Assembly (NCBI GenBank): GCA_009746045.1
Contig: RPFO01002010.1
Span: 1-63,278, forward strand
Source of the DNA: Mesostigma viride
Taxonomy: Eukaryota; Streptophyta; Mesostigmatophyceae; Mesostigmatales; Mesostigmataceae
Direction of reading: 5' to 3'
DNA: 63,278 nt
The notes beneath the pieces were generated by a model that saw nothing but the letters and a program-made list of their open reading frames with translations, ran no database searches and was not told where the DNA came from. Of this stretch, positions 56,059 through 63,278 are shown piece after piece. Each line of letters starts with the position of its first letter. The stretch's first letter is position 1. Position numbers and translations under genes: made by a program.

Positions 56059-57845
56059 CCGCGGGCAGACACGGACTCCCACGTTGTCGAGGGGCTGGCG
56101 GATGCGGCCGTCGCTCACCTCTTGCCCCTGGTGGCGGGCATGATCAAAGAGGGGGGCATTTTCGTGGTCAAGGTGCACCCTGATGGCATGATGCGCCAGG
56201 TGGGCTGGGAGGAGTTCACGGTGGACAACTCCGGCAGCATGGGGCTGTCGCCGATCCCCCCCCCTCCTCCTGCCACATCGATTCCGCGGAGGGGGGGCGC
56301 TCCGGTGGATGATGTCGGAGATGGCCTACGCCCTTACGGACATCTTGTCTCCCTTCATGGGGGTCGAGCGGGGCGTGGTCAGGCTGGGGCCGAAGGGGGT
56401 CCAGGCCCTCAAGAAGGCGGGGGTGGAGGCGCGCGTCGGGGCGGAGGCGGCGCCGGAACATCGGGGGGTCATCTACGCGGCGATGGGGGACGCCCTGCGC
56501 GAGACGGTCATGGGCGGCTACATGACGGCGGTCCGGGTGGCGACCGGCTATTCGGGCGGCGACAGGGTTTCGCTCACTTCGAAAGCCATCGAGCGCATGG
56601 TCTTCCGCGGGGAGGCCTACGTGGTGGAGGTCCACTCCGACGGCACCCTGCGGTCCGCCGGCATCGGGGCCTGGCGTGACAGCAAGAAGAACGTGATGCT
56701 GGTGGGCGCCCCTCCTCCCATGTCCTGCCACTCGATCTCGCCCGAGGGGCAGGCCGTGTTGGCCGAGGGGCGGAGTTTCAGGGAGCGTTTCCGGCGGTTG
56801 GTGGCGGACATCCAGGGCCTGAACGGGGGGAGCTTCCAGCCCGTCATCCACTCCCCCACTCCCACCCGCCCCCGCGTCCGGTGCAGGTCGGGGGCGCGCA
56901 CCGGCGGGACGCCGCGACGAAGGAGATCGTGCTGGGATGGATGGATCACCTGCACAAGGCCTCGCGCGAGAACGACGAGGGGGAGTTTTGCCGCGTGGTC
57001 CGCGCGCTCCAGGGGGTGCTGTGCCCGGGGGACAAGCCCGCCAAGCGCCAGGCCATCGTGGAGGGGATCGACCTGTTCGTGTGGTGCGCGGAGCCGGGCG
57101 GGGACGGCGGCAAGGGCGGCAAGGGGGCGGGCGGTTCACGCCGCAGCGCGCGACCGCCGTGCGCATGCTGTTTCCGGTCGACAACGGGGCCGACATGGCC
57201 GAGGATACCCACGGGCGGCGTCCCGTTGTGCAGGCCCTGTACATGGTGGCGCGGGGGCAGGTGGACAAGGCCGTGAACAGCCTGGCGGCGGCGGGGTGGG
57301 TGTTCGCCGACGCGTACGGCTCGCGTCCGGGCCTCGTCTTCATGATCACGGCGCTGTTCCTGTTCCGGCGGTGCTACTGGCACGACCATTTCGTCACGAT
57401 GTTCGACGCGTACAGGCGCCTGACGAGCGTCCCCGCCACCGGGCAGGAGGTGGAGGCCCTGTTCAAGAAGGTGAGCGAGCGGTTCGCCAAGGCCCCGGCG
57501 GGGAGGTGGCCCGAGGACGTGGCCGAGCTGATGCTGCCGTACTCGAGCTTCATCGAGGTGGAGCGCACGGCGCGCGCCGACATGCACGCCGTCCGGACGG
57601 GGGACATGAGCGGGTACGACGGATGGGGCGCGCGCGTCCTGGGCGACATGCGGGCGTTCTTCGACGACCGTCGCAGGCAGGTGGTATCCGCTCACCTGCT
57701 GATGGATAAGCACGAGCAGTCGTGTCATATGTCGTACACGGGGGTCCGGTTCGCGCGCCAGCTGTCCGCCATCTGTCAGGGGTCTGGGTTTGATTTGTGG
57801 ACGGAGTTGTGCGATGAGAGCGGGCGGGGGTCCGTCCTGGTGTAG
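56059..57845 (+). pseudogene. Viral protein with duplicated domain, broken by about three frameshifts
   Basis: Part 1 (about 56,059-56,300) reads LADAAVAHLLPLVAGMIKEG and GIFVVKVHPDGMMRQVGWEE. Part 2 (56,309-56,880) reads MAYALTDILSPFMGVERGVV and repeats the theme as EAYVVEVHSDGTLRSAGIGA. Part 3 (about 56,890-57,130) is helical (EIVLGWMDHLHKASRENDEG). Part 4 (about 57,130-57,845) runs from RATAVRMLFPVDNGADMAED to the stop. The frame changes fall at or near G/C runs (for example GGAGGGGGGGCGC at 56,286). Start not determined. The family is not recognised. Either one large gene with sequence errors or a decayed gene. Confidence 0.5.
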
Positions 57846-58049
57846 TGGCTCGCTGACGTCCCCTTCTCCCCGCCGGTGGTGCTTGCGCGCAGGGGGGGCT
57901 CTGCCGGGACCCGCCGCCGCCGCCGCCGCCGCCTCCTCCTCCTCCCCCCGCCGCCTCCTCCTCCCCCGCCGCCTCCTTTCGCTGCCACCGGGTGGGAGAC
58001 GGTCCAGGACACCGCGCGCGACCCCGTTCCCGAGCCCCCGGTCGATGTG

Positions 58050-58646
58050 ATGTTCCAGGCATTGCCCCCGATCGCCCTGCGGATCATCCTGGAGCGCATC
58101 TGGCCGACTGGGCGCGGGATCTGCCCCGAGATGGACGAGGTCTACTGGGAGATCTGCAGGTACAGACAACCCGCCGAGAAGCTCGAAAAGGAAGTGCGCG
58201 AGGAGCTGCTGTACCGCCAGGAGAATGGGGATCGCCGCCGGTTCGGCGGGCGGGAGGACGGGCAGCTGGAGGCCGTCTTGAAGTTGATATGCCCCGACCG
58301 CTTCATGGAGTGCTTGGACGCGCTGGAGACGCCGAGGGCGAGGAAGGAGGAGAAGCTGTGGATCCTGTGGGACAAGGTTCGCGAGGGGCTGGCCAGGCAC
58401 GGGAAGAGGGTCAGCCGTTCGCAGATGAAGAGTATCCGAGAGCGGCTCTTCGACTGTCTGGGTTCGAGCAAGACTTTCGCCGACAGGTCCTTCTCCTTTG
58501 TGGTCAAGTGCTACAACGTCATGACGGCCAAGTGGAGGCATCAGGGGCGCGCCATCCCCAGCTCGCCCGCGTGGGAGTGGGGCTGGTGGTCCCAACTGAG
58601 CAGCGACCACGCGGTGTCGCACGCCGAGTTGACTGTTTTGGAGTGA
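58050..58646 (+). CDS. Viral protein of unknown function
   Basis: 198 codons from the ATG at 58,050. The frame is open to about 57,876 upstream, but that part is an Arg/Leu/Pro low-complexity run. It contains MFQALPPIALRIILERIWPT, which has an F-box-like look (LP..il..I...l), then CPEMDEVYWEICRYRQPAEK and a charged helical region. The end is WEWGWWSQLSSDHAVSH. The F-box reading is only a suggestion. It follows the frameshifted gene by about 200 bp on the same strand. Confidence 0.55.
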   Translation: MFQALPPIALRIILERIWPTGRGICPEMDEVYWEICRYRQPAEKLEKEVREELLYRQENGDRRRFGGREDGQLEAVLKLICPDRFMECLDALETPRARKEEKLWILWDKVREGLARHGKRVSRSQMKSIRERLFDCLGSSKTFADRSFSFVVKCYNVMTAKWRHQGRAIPSSPAWEWGWWSQLSSDHAVSHAELTVLE

Positions 58647-58797
58647 TTCAGTTTTTGGACTGTCGTGATGATTATGTGCATTATTTTTTGTAGGGCTTGC
58701 GACTGTTTGTGGCTTTGTCAGCGAATGCGTGATGCGTTCATGGGGTGATACAGTGTGAAATGGGGTAATAAATATGATTCGATTTGATCAATGGAAG

Positions 58798-59682
58798 TCA
58801 CGTTTTTATGCACTTGGCCTGCTTGGCCTCCGCCAGCAGCCTCTGGTTGGCGCGGTGCTCCTCTCTCTTGCGCTTGTTCTCTAGGGCGAAGGAGCGGTCC
58901 TGGGGCCGCCTCGCCTCCTCGTGCATTTTCAGTCTCTCGAACACGGGGAATAGCTCCTTGCCTATGTTGTCCATGCTGGCGACGGGGTCCTCGCCCCTCT
59001 TTATCGCGGACTGGTTGAGCACGTTCATGAGGTCGATGCCCACGTTGACGGACTCCGTGAAGTAGTCGCGGGTGGAGTCGCCCTTCTTCATCGCGTGCAG
59101 CTGGCGGATGTCGTAGGTGCGCATGCCGGTCGCGGTGTAGTTCTCGGTCTCGTTTATGTGCGCGTAGACCCTGGCCGGGTTGGCGGCCGTGGAGGGGGCG
59201 CCGCTCTCCTTGACGGCCTGCATGTGGCTCTTGGTGGAGTCGCAGCTCTTCACGCGCTTGTCGCTGGCGAGCTGCAGGTCCCTGGCGTCCGCGCGCGCGT
59301 AGATCTCGTCGGCCAGCGAGCGGTCCAGGTCCAGGTACCGCTCGTAGAGCAGCCCCAGCCGGTCGCGGAAGGAGGCCGCCTTCTTACATGGAAGTAACTG
59401 GATAATTCTGATAGCGCCTGCTCGATCGGTCACCGGCGTGTCTCGCTGGCCCTGGCCAGAAAAACGGTAGTTGTCCACAGCCTGGACAACTTTATCGTTC
59501 TGCCAATCTCTTGCCAAGTCCCCAAAGACCTGCCTGGGGTTCTTCATCCCGATGCTTGATATCAGATCGTAGACCGAGATCTTGCCATCTGGCGTTACCC
59601 TGATCTTATTAGCGAAGGGGTCCTCCATGCCCTCAGGCAGGGACTTGGACGGCTGTAGGTATGCCACGACGGTCTGAGCCAT
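58798..59682 (-). CDS. BRO/MSV199-like protein with unique C-terminal domain
   Basis: 294 codons from the ATG at 59,682; a GTG two codons upstream is also in frame. The N-terminal domain (about residues 25-100) has IRVTPDGKISVYDLISSIGM and GQRDTPVTDRAGAIRIIQLL, paralogous to the N-terminus of the neighbouring protein at 59,741-60,472. The remainder is a different, very GC-rich helical region (YLDLDRSLADEIYARADARD, NVGIDLMNVLNQSAIKRGED) ending in basic helices. Base composition changes abruptly at about 59,387, so the gene may be a fusion of an AT-richer N-terminal cassette with a resident C-terminus. DNA binding is likely; the exact role is unknown. Confidence 0.7.
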   Translation of the reverse strand: MAQTVVAYLQPSKSLPEGMEDPFANKIRVTPDGKISVYDLISSIGMKNPRQVFGDLARDWQNDKVVQAVDNYRFSGQGQRDTPVTDRAGAIRIIQLLPCKKAASFRDRLGLLYERYLDLDRSLADEIYARADARDLQLASDKRVKSCDSTKSHMQAVKESGAPSTAANPARVYAHINETENYTATGMRTYDIRQLHAMKKGDSTRDYFTESVNVGIDLMNVLNQSAIKRGEDPVASMDNIGKELFPVFERLKMHEEARRPQDRSFALENKRKREEHRANQRLLAEAKQAKCIKT

Positions 59683-59740
59683 GTTCACATTCCTGCAATG
59701 GCAGAAGAAATGTTAACGCCTGAGATAAGCGCGCCACCTC

Positions 59741-60472
59741 TCAACCTGTAATGTTTGGATCCTGTAACTGGATGCTCGCATCCAAAGTGAGCTGGATGTT
59801 GTGCATGTCGCAGACCTCCTTGAATACCAGCAGCCTCTCTGCGGTGACGTTGAGACAGGTCGGAGTGCGAAACAGATGCAGCTTCTTTGTGTAGTCCGGG
59901 TAGTCGAGGCCGTACCCCAGAAGCTGGCCGATGCCACCCAAGGCGGAACCAAACTTTTTCACCTCGATCAGCACTTGGGCATCACGGCACAAGATGTCTA
60001 TGATGCCGGCCCGGCACTTCACCTCTCGCTCCCCCCCTAGACTTTCTGCAAGACTCTCCTGTACATCCTTCTCGCCACACCTTTTTCTCTTCTTAGTAGA
60101 GGATGAAGCGGATAATATGCGCAGAAGTTCGTTGACATCCTTCGCGTGATTGACCTTGTATGCATACTCGTGGGTAACACCCGGCAGAATGCACACAATA
60201 TTCTTCAGACCTTCAAAATCGATCACCGGCGTGTCTCGTTGGCGTTGGCCAGGAAACTTCCAATAGTTCATAGGACGCGTCACTTCAGAGTTCCTTTTCT
60301 CGAGATTTGACAGGGAGGTAGATGCATGATTGTTTGAATTGTTTTGAAAGGTACCGTCCGGGTTCATGAAGCATGCGATCTTAATCACGTCGATCACGGA
60401 GATCCGTCCGTCGGGAGTCACACGGACGTCCGCGAACACGGTAGCGTCCGTTTTGCGGACGTTTGCGGACAT
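59741..60472 (-). CDS. BRO/MSV199-like protein with PD-(D/E)XK nuclease domain
   Basis: 243 codons from the ATG at 60,472; an upstream GTG at 60,502 is in frame. The N-terminal domain has VRVTPDGRISVIDVIKIACF and GQRQRDTPVIDFEGLKNIVC. After a Ser/Lys linker, the C-terminal nuclease core has Asp159 (AGIIDIL), Glu170-x-Lys172 (LIEVKKF) and Gln183 (GIGQLLGYGLDYP), the same core as at 53,114-53,857 but on a different DNA-binding domain. GC content is lower than in the neighbours. It lies 58 bp upstream of the gene at 58,798-59,682 on the same strand. Confidence 0.78.
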   Translation of the reverse strand: MSANVRKTDATVFADVRVTPDGRISVIDVIKIACFMNPDGTFQNNSNNHASTSLSNLEKRNSEVTRPMNYWKFPGQRQRDTPVIDFEGLKNIVCILPGVTHEYAYKVNHAKDVNELLRILSASSSTKKRKRCGEKDVQESLAESLGGEREVKCRAGIIDILCRDAQVLIEVKKFGSALGGIGQLLGYGLDYPDYTKKLHLFRTPTCLNVTAERLLVFKEVCDMHNIQLTLDASIQLQDPNITG

Positions 60473-60582
60473 CTTCTTGGCGGATGCGGGTCCAGTGTGC
60501 ACGCGACCTGCTCGCGTCCTCCTTTTATATTCTTCCAGGTAAACACGGGATACAATAATTATCGCCTCGACATATAAGCGGG

Positions 60583-61077
60583 ATGACGAGACGCGGCTCT
60601 GTCACTAATTCCAAGGTCCGCCGCCGCGCACACAGGGTGCGCGCCTCCGACGAGACGGGTAAGAGTAGCGGCGCCCCGCGGCGCCCCCGATTCTCTACAT
60701 CGACAGCCCGGATGACGTACACCCCTCCCCGGGCACGGCCGAAGCGGTCCAGGGTGCCTGCTCCTGCCAACCCTCCCCCTCGCCCCCCCGCCCCTCCTCC
60801 CAGGCGCACGCCATTTATCGATCTCACGCGCGACATCATCGACCTCACAGGAGACGATGACGATGTCCAAGTGGTCCCGCCCCCGCCCCCGCCCCCGCCG
60901 CGCCCGTTGTCGCTAGCCGAACAGTGGCCGAGCAGGCGTCTCCCTCCCACTTGGCGCTTCGAGCTCCCGAGCCAGAAAACCTACCTCTCCAACACGCCCC
61001 GCTCGAACACCGCTTCCTCTTCGCTTATGCCGCCCCCCCGCCGCGCACCGTCCGCCCTGTTCGCACCGATACGATGA
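60583..61077 (+). CDS. Proline-rich protein with tandem SUMO-interacting motifs
   Basis: 164 codons from the ATG at 60,583, divergent from the nuclease gene by 110 bp. The N-terminus is basic, followed by proline-rich tracts. At residues 78-98 it reads FIDLTRDIIDLTGDDDD then VQVV: two consecutive (I/V)DLT cores plus VQVV around an acidic run, the classic form of SUMO-interacting motifs. The rest (LAEQWPSRRLPPTWRFELP) has no known domain. No RING is present, so it is not itself a SUMO-targeted ligase; a SUMO-dependent adaptor role is inferred. Confidence 0.65.
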   Translation: MTRRGSVTNSKVRRRAHRVRASDETGKSSGAPRRPRFSTSTARMTYTPPRARPKRSRVPAPANPPPRPPAPPPRRTPFIDLTRDIIDLTGDDDDVQVVPPPPPPPPRPLSLAEQWPSRRLPPTWRFELPSQKTYLSNTPRSNTASSSLMPPPRRAPSALFAPIR

Positions 61078-61302
61078 GCTACAAGCGCCTGCAGGCCAAG
61101 AGGAGGGGGCGTTGGCTACCGGGGTGAGAAGAATGCGAAGGTTACTGTTGGCCCGCCTCCGAAGGCCTGACCCGCTGGTCCTGGACCAGCCCTTGGAGGC
61201 TCCGGATGCCCTCGTCCTGTGCACGGCGCAACGAGACGAGCGCCCCTTGCAGCGACCCCTGCACCTCCTGCCTACGAGCGTGTATTGCTGGCACCGCACC
61301 AT
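60913..61302 (-). CDS. Possible small Cys/His protein, minus strand
   Basis: The frame from the ATG at 61,302 encodes MVRCQQYTLVGRRCRGRCKG then RCAVH, the same C..........GRxC...C.....CA(V/I)H pattern as the protein at 61,432-61,782. The rest is Arg/Gly/Ala-rich. The 3' end overlaps the opposite-strand SIM gene by 165 bp, so the end may be wrong or the gene decayed. Confidence 0.4.
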   Translation of the reverse strand: MVRCQQYTLVGRRCRGRCKGRSSRCAVHRTRASGASKGWSRTSGSGLRRRANSNLRILLTPVANAPSSWPAGACSSSYRCEQGGRCAAGGRHKRRGSGVRAGRVGEVGFLARELEAPSGRETPARPLFG

Positions 61303-61431
61303 GATGGCGCGTAACTGTCTCATAGAAAAAAACACGCGGTCCTGCCGGTCACGGTGTGCGGCCGGCTTCCAAAGCCAGCTCCCTGCGAGTCTGCATTTAA
61401 AAATCTCGGTATTACTTGAGACGCGACAGTG

Positions 61432-61782
61432 ATGGCAAAGTGCACAGGAAAAACGCAGTCGGGGCGGGGGTGCCGTAACATGTGCCGCCCGGGTCAGGGC
61501 AGGTGCGCGATCCACCGCCGCCCCAGACAACACGATGTCCGCGCCAAGAAGGCGGTGAACCCCGGGAAGTTGTGGGATGCGCCGTTCAGCCCCTATGCCA
61601 ATGTTGTCGATATGCAGCTCGACAACCTCTCGCGGATCCTCGCGTCTGAGGGGGATCGTCTTGATAAGGCCCACGCAAATGACATCCGAGAGCTAATTGA
61701 TCGTCTCACACAACATCGATCGACTCTCAATACGTCCACATCACAGCAGTTCCCGCCGTCGAGCCTGTATCGCGCACTGTAG
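61432..61782 (+). CDS. Small Cys/His motif protein
   Basis: 116 codons from the ATG at 61,432 (a GTG immediately upstream is in frame). It starts MAKCTGKTQSGRGCRNMCRP and then GQGRCAIHRR, a compact zinc-binding-like motif found in small proteins of large DNA viruses. A helical part (MQLDNLSRILASEGDRLDKA, DIRELIDRLTQH) follows. It is divergent from the similar motif on the minus strand at 61,302. Function unknown. Confidence 0.6.
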   Translation: MAKCTGKTQSGRGCRNMCRPGQGRCAIHRRPRQHDVRAKKAVNPGKLWDAPFSPYANVVDMQLDNLSRILASEGDRLDKAHANDIRELIDRLTQHRSTLNTSTSQQFPPSSLYRAL

Positions 61783-61843
61783 GCGGCTAGGATCGAGGCG
61801 GACAAAAAAGTAATCTCAGCCAAAGGTATACGCTCGATCGGAG

Positions 61844-63278
61844 ATGGCGATGAATCTCGACACCCTCAGCTACCTGCGCTCGTCCAAGGTGTACACTACG
61901 GCGATCGTGGGCGACGACAACCCCAACGCGACGGTGCGGAACCTGGAGTTGAAGTCCCTGGACAGCATCGTGCTGAAGCCCAACGGGGGCCTCGGCGCGC
62001 ACGCCCTGAAGAGGTTCAAGGTGATCGGCAGCACGCAGATCGACGGCGCGCTGCAGGTGGACGACCTCCTGTTGGACGGCCGCGCGCTGACCACGTCGGC
62101 GGGGACGCTGGCGCTGAGCTCTGGCGGCGCGGCCTCGAACGCGCTCCAGGTGGGCGGCGTGACGGTCACCGACGCCTCCGTCGCCCCGGTCACCGCCAAC
62201 GCCAACCTGACGCTTTCCCCCAACGGCACGGGTTCGGTGGCGATGGACAACGTGCGCGTGAAGGGCGGCGCGGTGACCACTTCCACCGGCGCGCTGGCGC
62301 TGAGCTCGGGCGGCGCTTCCACTAATGCGCTCCAGGTGGGCGGGGTCACGGTGACGGACGCGTCGGTGTCGACCTCTACGGGCAACGGCAACCTGACCCT
62401 GGCCAGCAACGGCACCGGCTCCGTGCTCCAGGTGGAAACAACGTGAAGGTGAAGACCTCGGGCATCAGCAACAACGTGGCCAACGCGGACCTGACCGTGA
62501 CATCCAATGGCACTGGGGCCGTTGGGTGGACAACGTGAAGGTGAAGACAAACAGCATCACCACCGGCAGCGGCGTGCTTAAGCTTGACGTCGAACAGCTC
62601 GACGACCAACACGGTGAACGTGGCCGGTCTGGCCGTGACGAACAGCAGCATCGGCACGACTTCGGTGCCCGCTATCACGATCGCGAAGGACCTGTACCTG
62701 ACCAGCACTGCGGGCGGAAGCGGCAAGGTGACGACCTCGGCGGGCAATCTGGAGCTGACACAAGCGCGAGCGGCACGGTGGCCGTCACGGGCGCGCTCAC
62801 GGTGTCGGGGCGGTTGCAGGCGCCAGCAGTATTAGCTAGCACGGGCCAACACGGTGGTGGGCGGCAACCTGCGTGTGGCGGGCATGATCGACAGCACCAA
62901 CGCCAGTGGAAGCTGGAATCGCTGACAAGGCGGTCACCTGGGTAAGCAGACGGTGTTCGAGACGTTATGGACTTTCCCTTTACCACGGACAGGCAGCGAT
63001 CGACGGTGGCAAACACGATCAGCAACGGGATTTATATGCCCAATGCGGTCAAGGCGCCAACATCGCGAACGGTGGTGTGCCATGCAGGCTGGATCTAACC
63101 AAAACGCCAGGGTTTCCTTCTTCTACAACACCGTCAACACGCCCATCCCACCGGACCTGTGGACTTAGCCCAAAACAACATTGAACTCAGCGCCAAATAT
63201 CCCTTGGCGGGCCTCCTTCTTAACAATTACAACTTCTTCGGTATCGAGCAGACGACTGTCGCGCCATACCCGTACTTT
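61844..63278 (+). pseudogene. Fibre-like beta-repeat structural protein, frameshifted, runs off the window
   Basis: The first open part is 61,844-62,446 (ATG at 61,844). An N-terminal head (MNLDTLSYLRSSKVYTTAIV, NLELKSLDSIVLKPNGGLG) is followed by repeats of about 63 residues: ALALSSGGA.(S/T)NALQVGG, VTVTDASV, NLTLSPNGTGSVAMDNVRVK. The pattern continues in changing frames to about 62,900 (SGISNNVANADLTVTSNGTG; DNVKVKTNSITTGSGVLKL) and then YNTVNTPIPPDLW near 63,125. Such repeats build trimeric beta-helical fibres in phages and NCLDV particles, so a virion surface role is likely. Frameshifts after 62,440 imply decay or sequence error. Confidence 0.65.

Noticed and set aside
55441-56178. Minus-strand frames of 178-245 codons over the 50-bp repeats
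   Set aside because: The period of about 50 bp shifts phase and all three frames are open, so these are repeat artefacts.
56946-58622. 558-codon minus-strand frame
   Set aside because: A GC-rich antisense shadow of the plus-strand viral genes; composition is Arg/Pro/His-rich without motifs.

Overview
The window looks like nuclear DNA of a eukaryote, most likely a green alga. It carries plant-like tRNA-Asp(GTC) genes with introns, L1-type LINEs, Copia-order LTR retrotransposons, a large satellite and very long microsatellites. From about 44.05 kb to the right edge the content changes to GC-rich, intronless, tightly packed genes of the kind seen in nucleocytoplasmic large DNA viruses (NCLDV). 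I read this part as an endogenised or integrated giant-virus segment. All family calls come from motif recognition by eye; no database was searched, and the host and virus lineages are inferences.

Host-like part (1-44,048). 1-8,023: about 35 units of a 230-233 bp satellite. 8.0-9.4 kb: a decayed L1 ORF1 on the minus strand. 9.6-10.7 kb: about 290 copies of GGAT. 11,585-16,099: a young non-autonomous Copia-type element with near-identical 808/810 bp LTRs and a perfect 5-bp target duplication, encoding only Gag and protease. 18.1-30.0 kb: a three-level nest, with an L1 ORF1 split by a TTAA-flanked TIR element (copy A), which is itself split by a full-length Copia-like element (21,256-29,281). 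A second copy of the TIR element follows at 30,272-32,539. 34.36-34.85 kb: three tandem tRNA-Asp genes with 32-nt introns. 34.93-35.86 kb: a TA-flanked MITE. 36.3-38.5 kb: a broken L1 reverse transcriptase. 39.9-42.3 kb: TAA and CAA microsatellites, a foldback element and L1 debris. 42,979-44,048: a truncated, inverted 3' end of the same Copia-like element.

Virus-like part (44,049-63,278). It opens with an almost perfect inverted repeat of about 4.18 kb (arms about 2.09 kb) whose centre at 46,140/46,141 has no spacer. Each arm carries one copy of the same cysteine-rich, HNH-like gene. The right arm runs on into unique viral sequence; the left arm stops abruptly against the truncated retroelement. 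This is what a head-to-head junction of two viral genome ends (an opened hairpin telomere or concatemer junction) would look like after capture by the host. The genes to the right are a frameshifted charged protein, a KR-rich repeat protein, several KilA-N or BRO/MSV199-like proteins (two with a PD-(D/E)XK nuclease domain), a RING-like zinc protein, a frameshifted gene with a duplicated domain, a proline-rich protein with tandem SUMO-interacting motifs, small Cys/His proteins and a fibre-like beta-repeat protein running off the window. An AT-rich 1.7 kb block bounded by a repeated hairpin (51,361-53,045) interrupts the viral genes. Several viral frameshifts lie in or near homopolymers, so decay and sequencing error cannot be told apart here.
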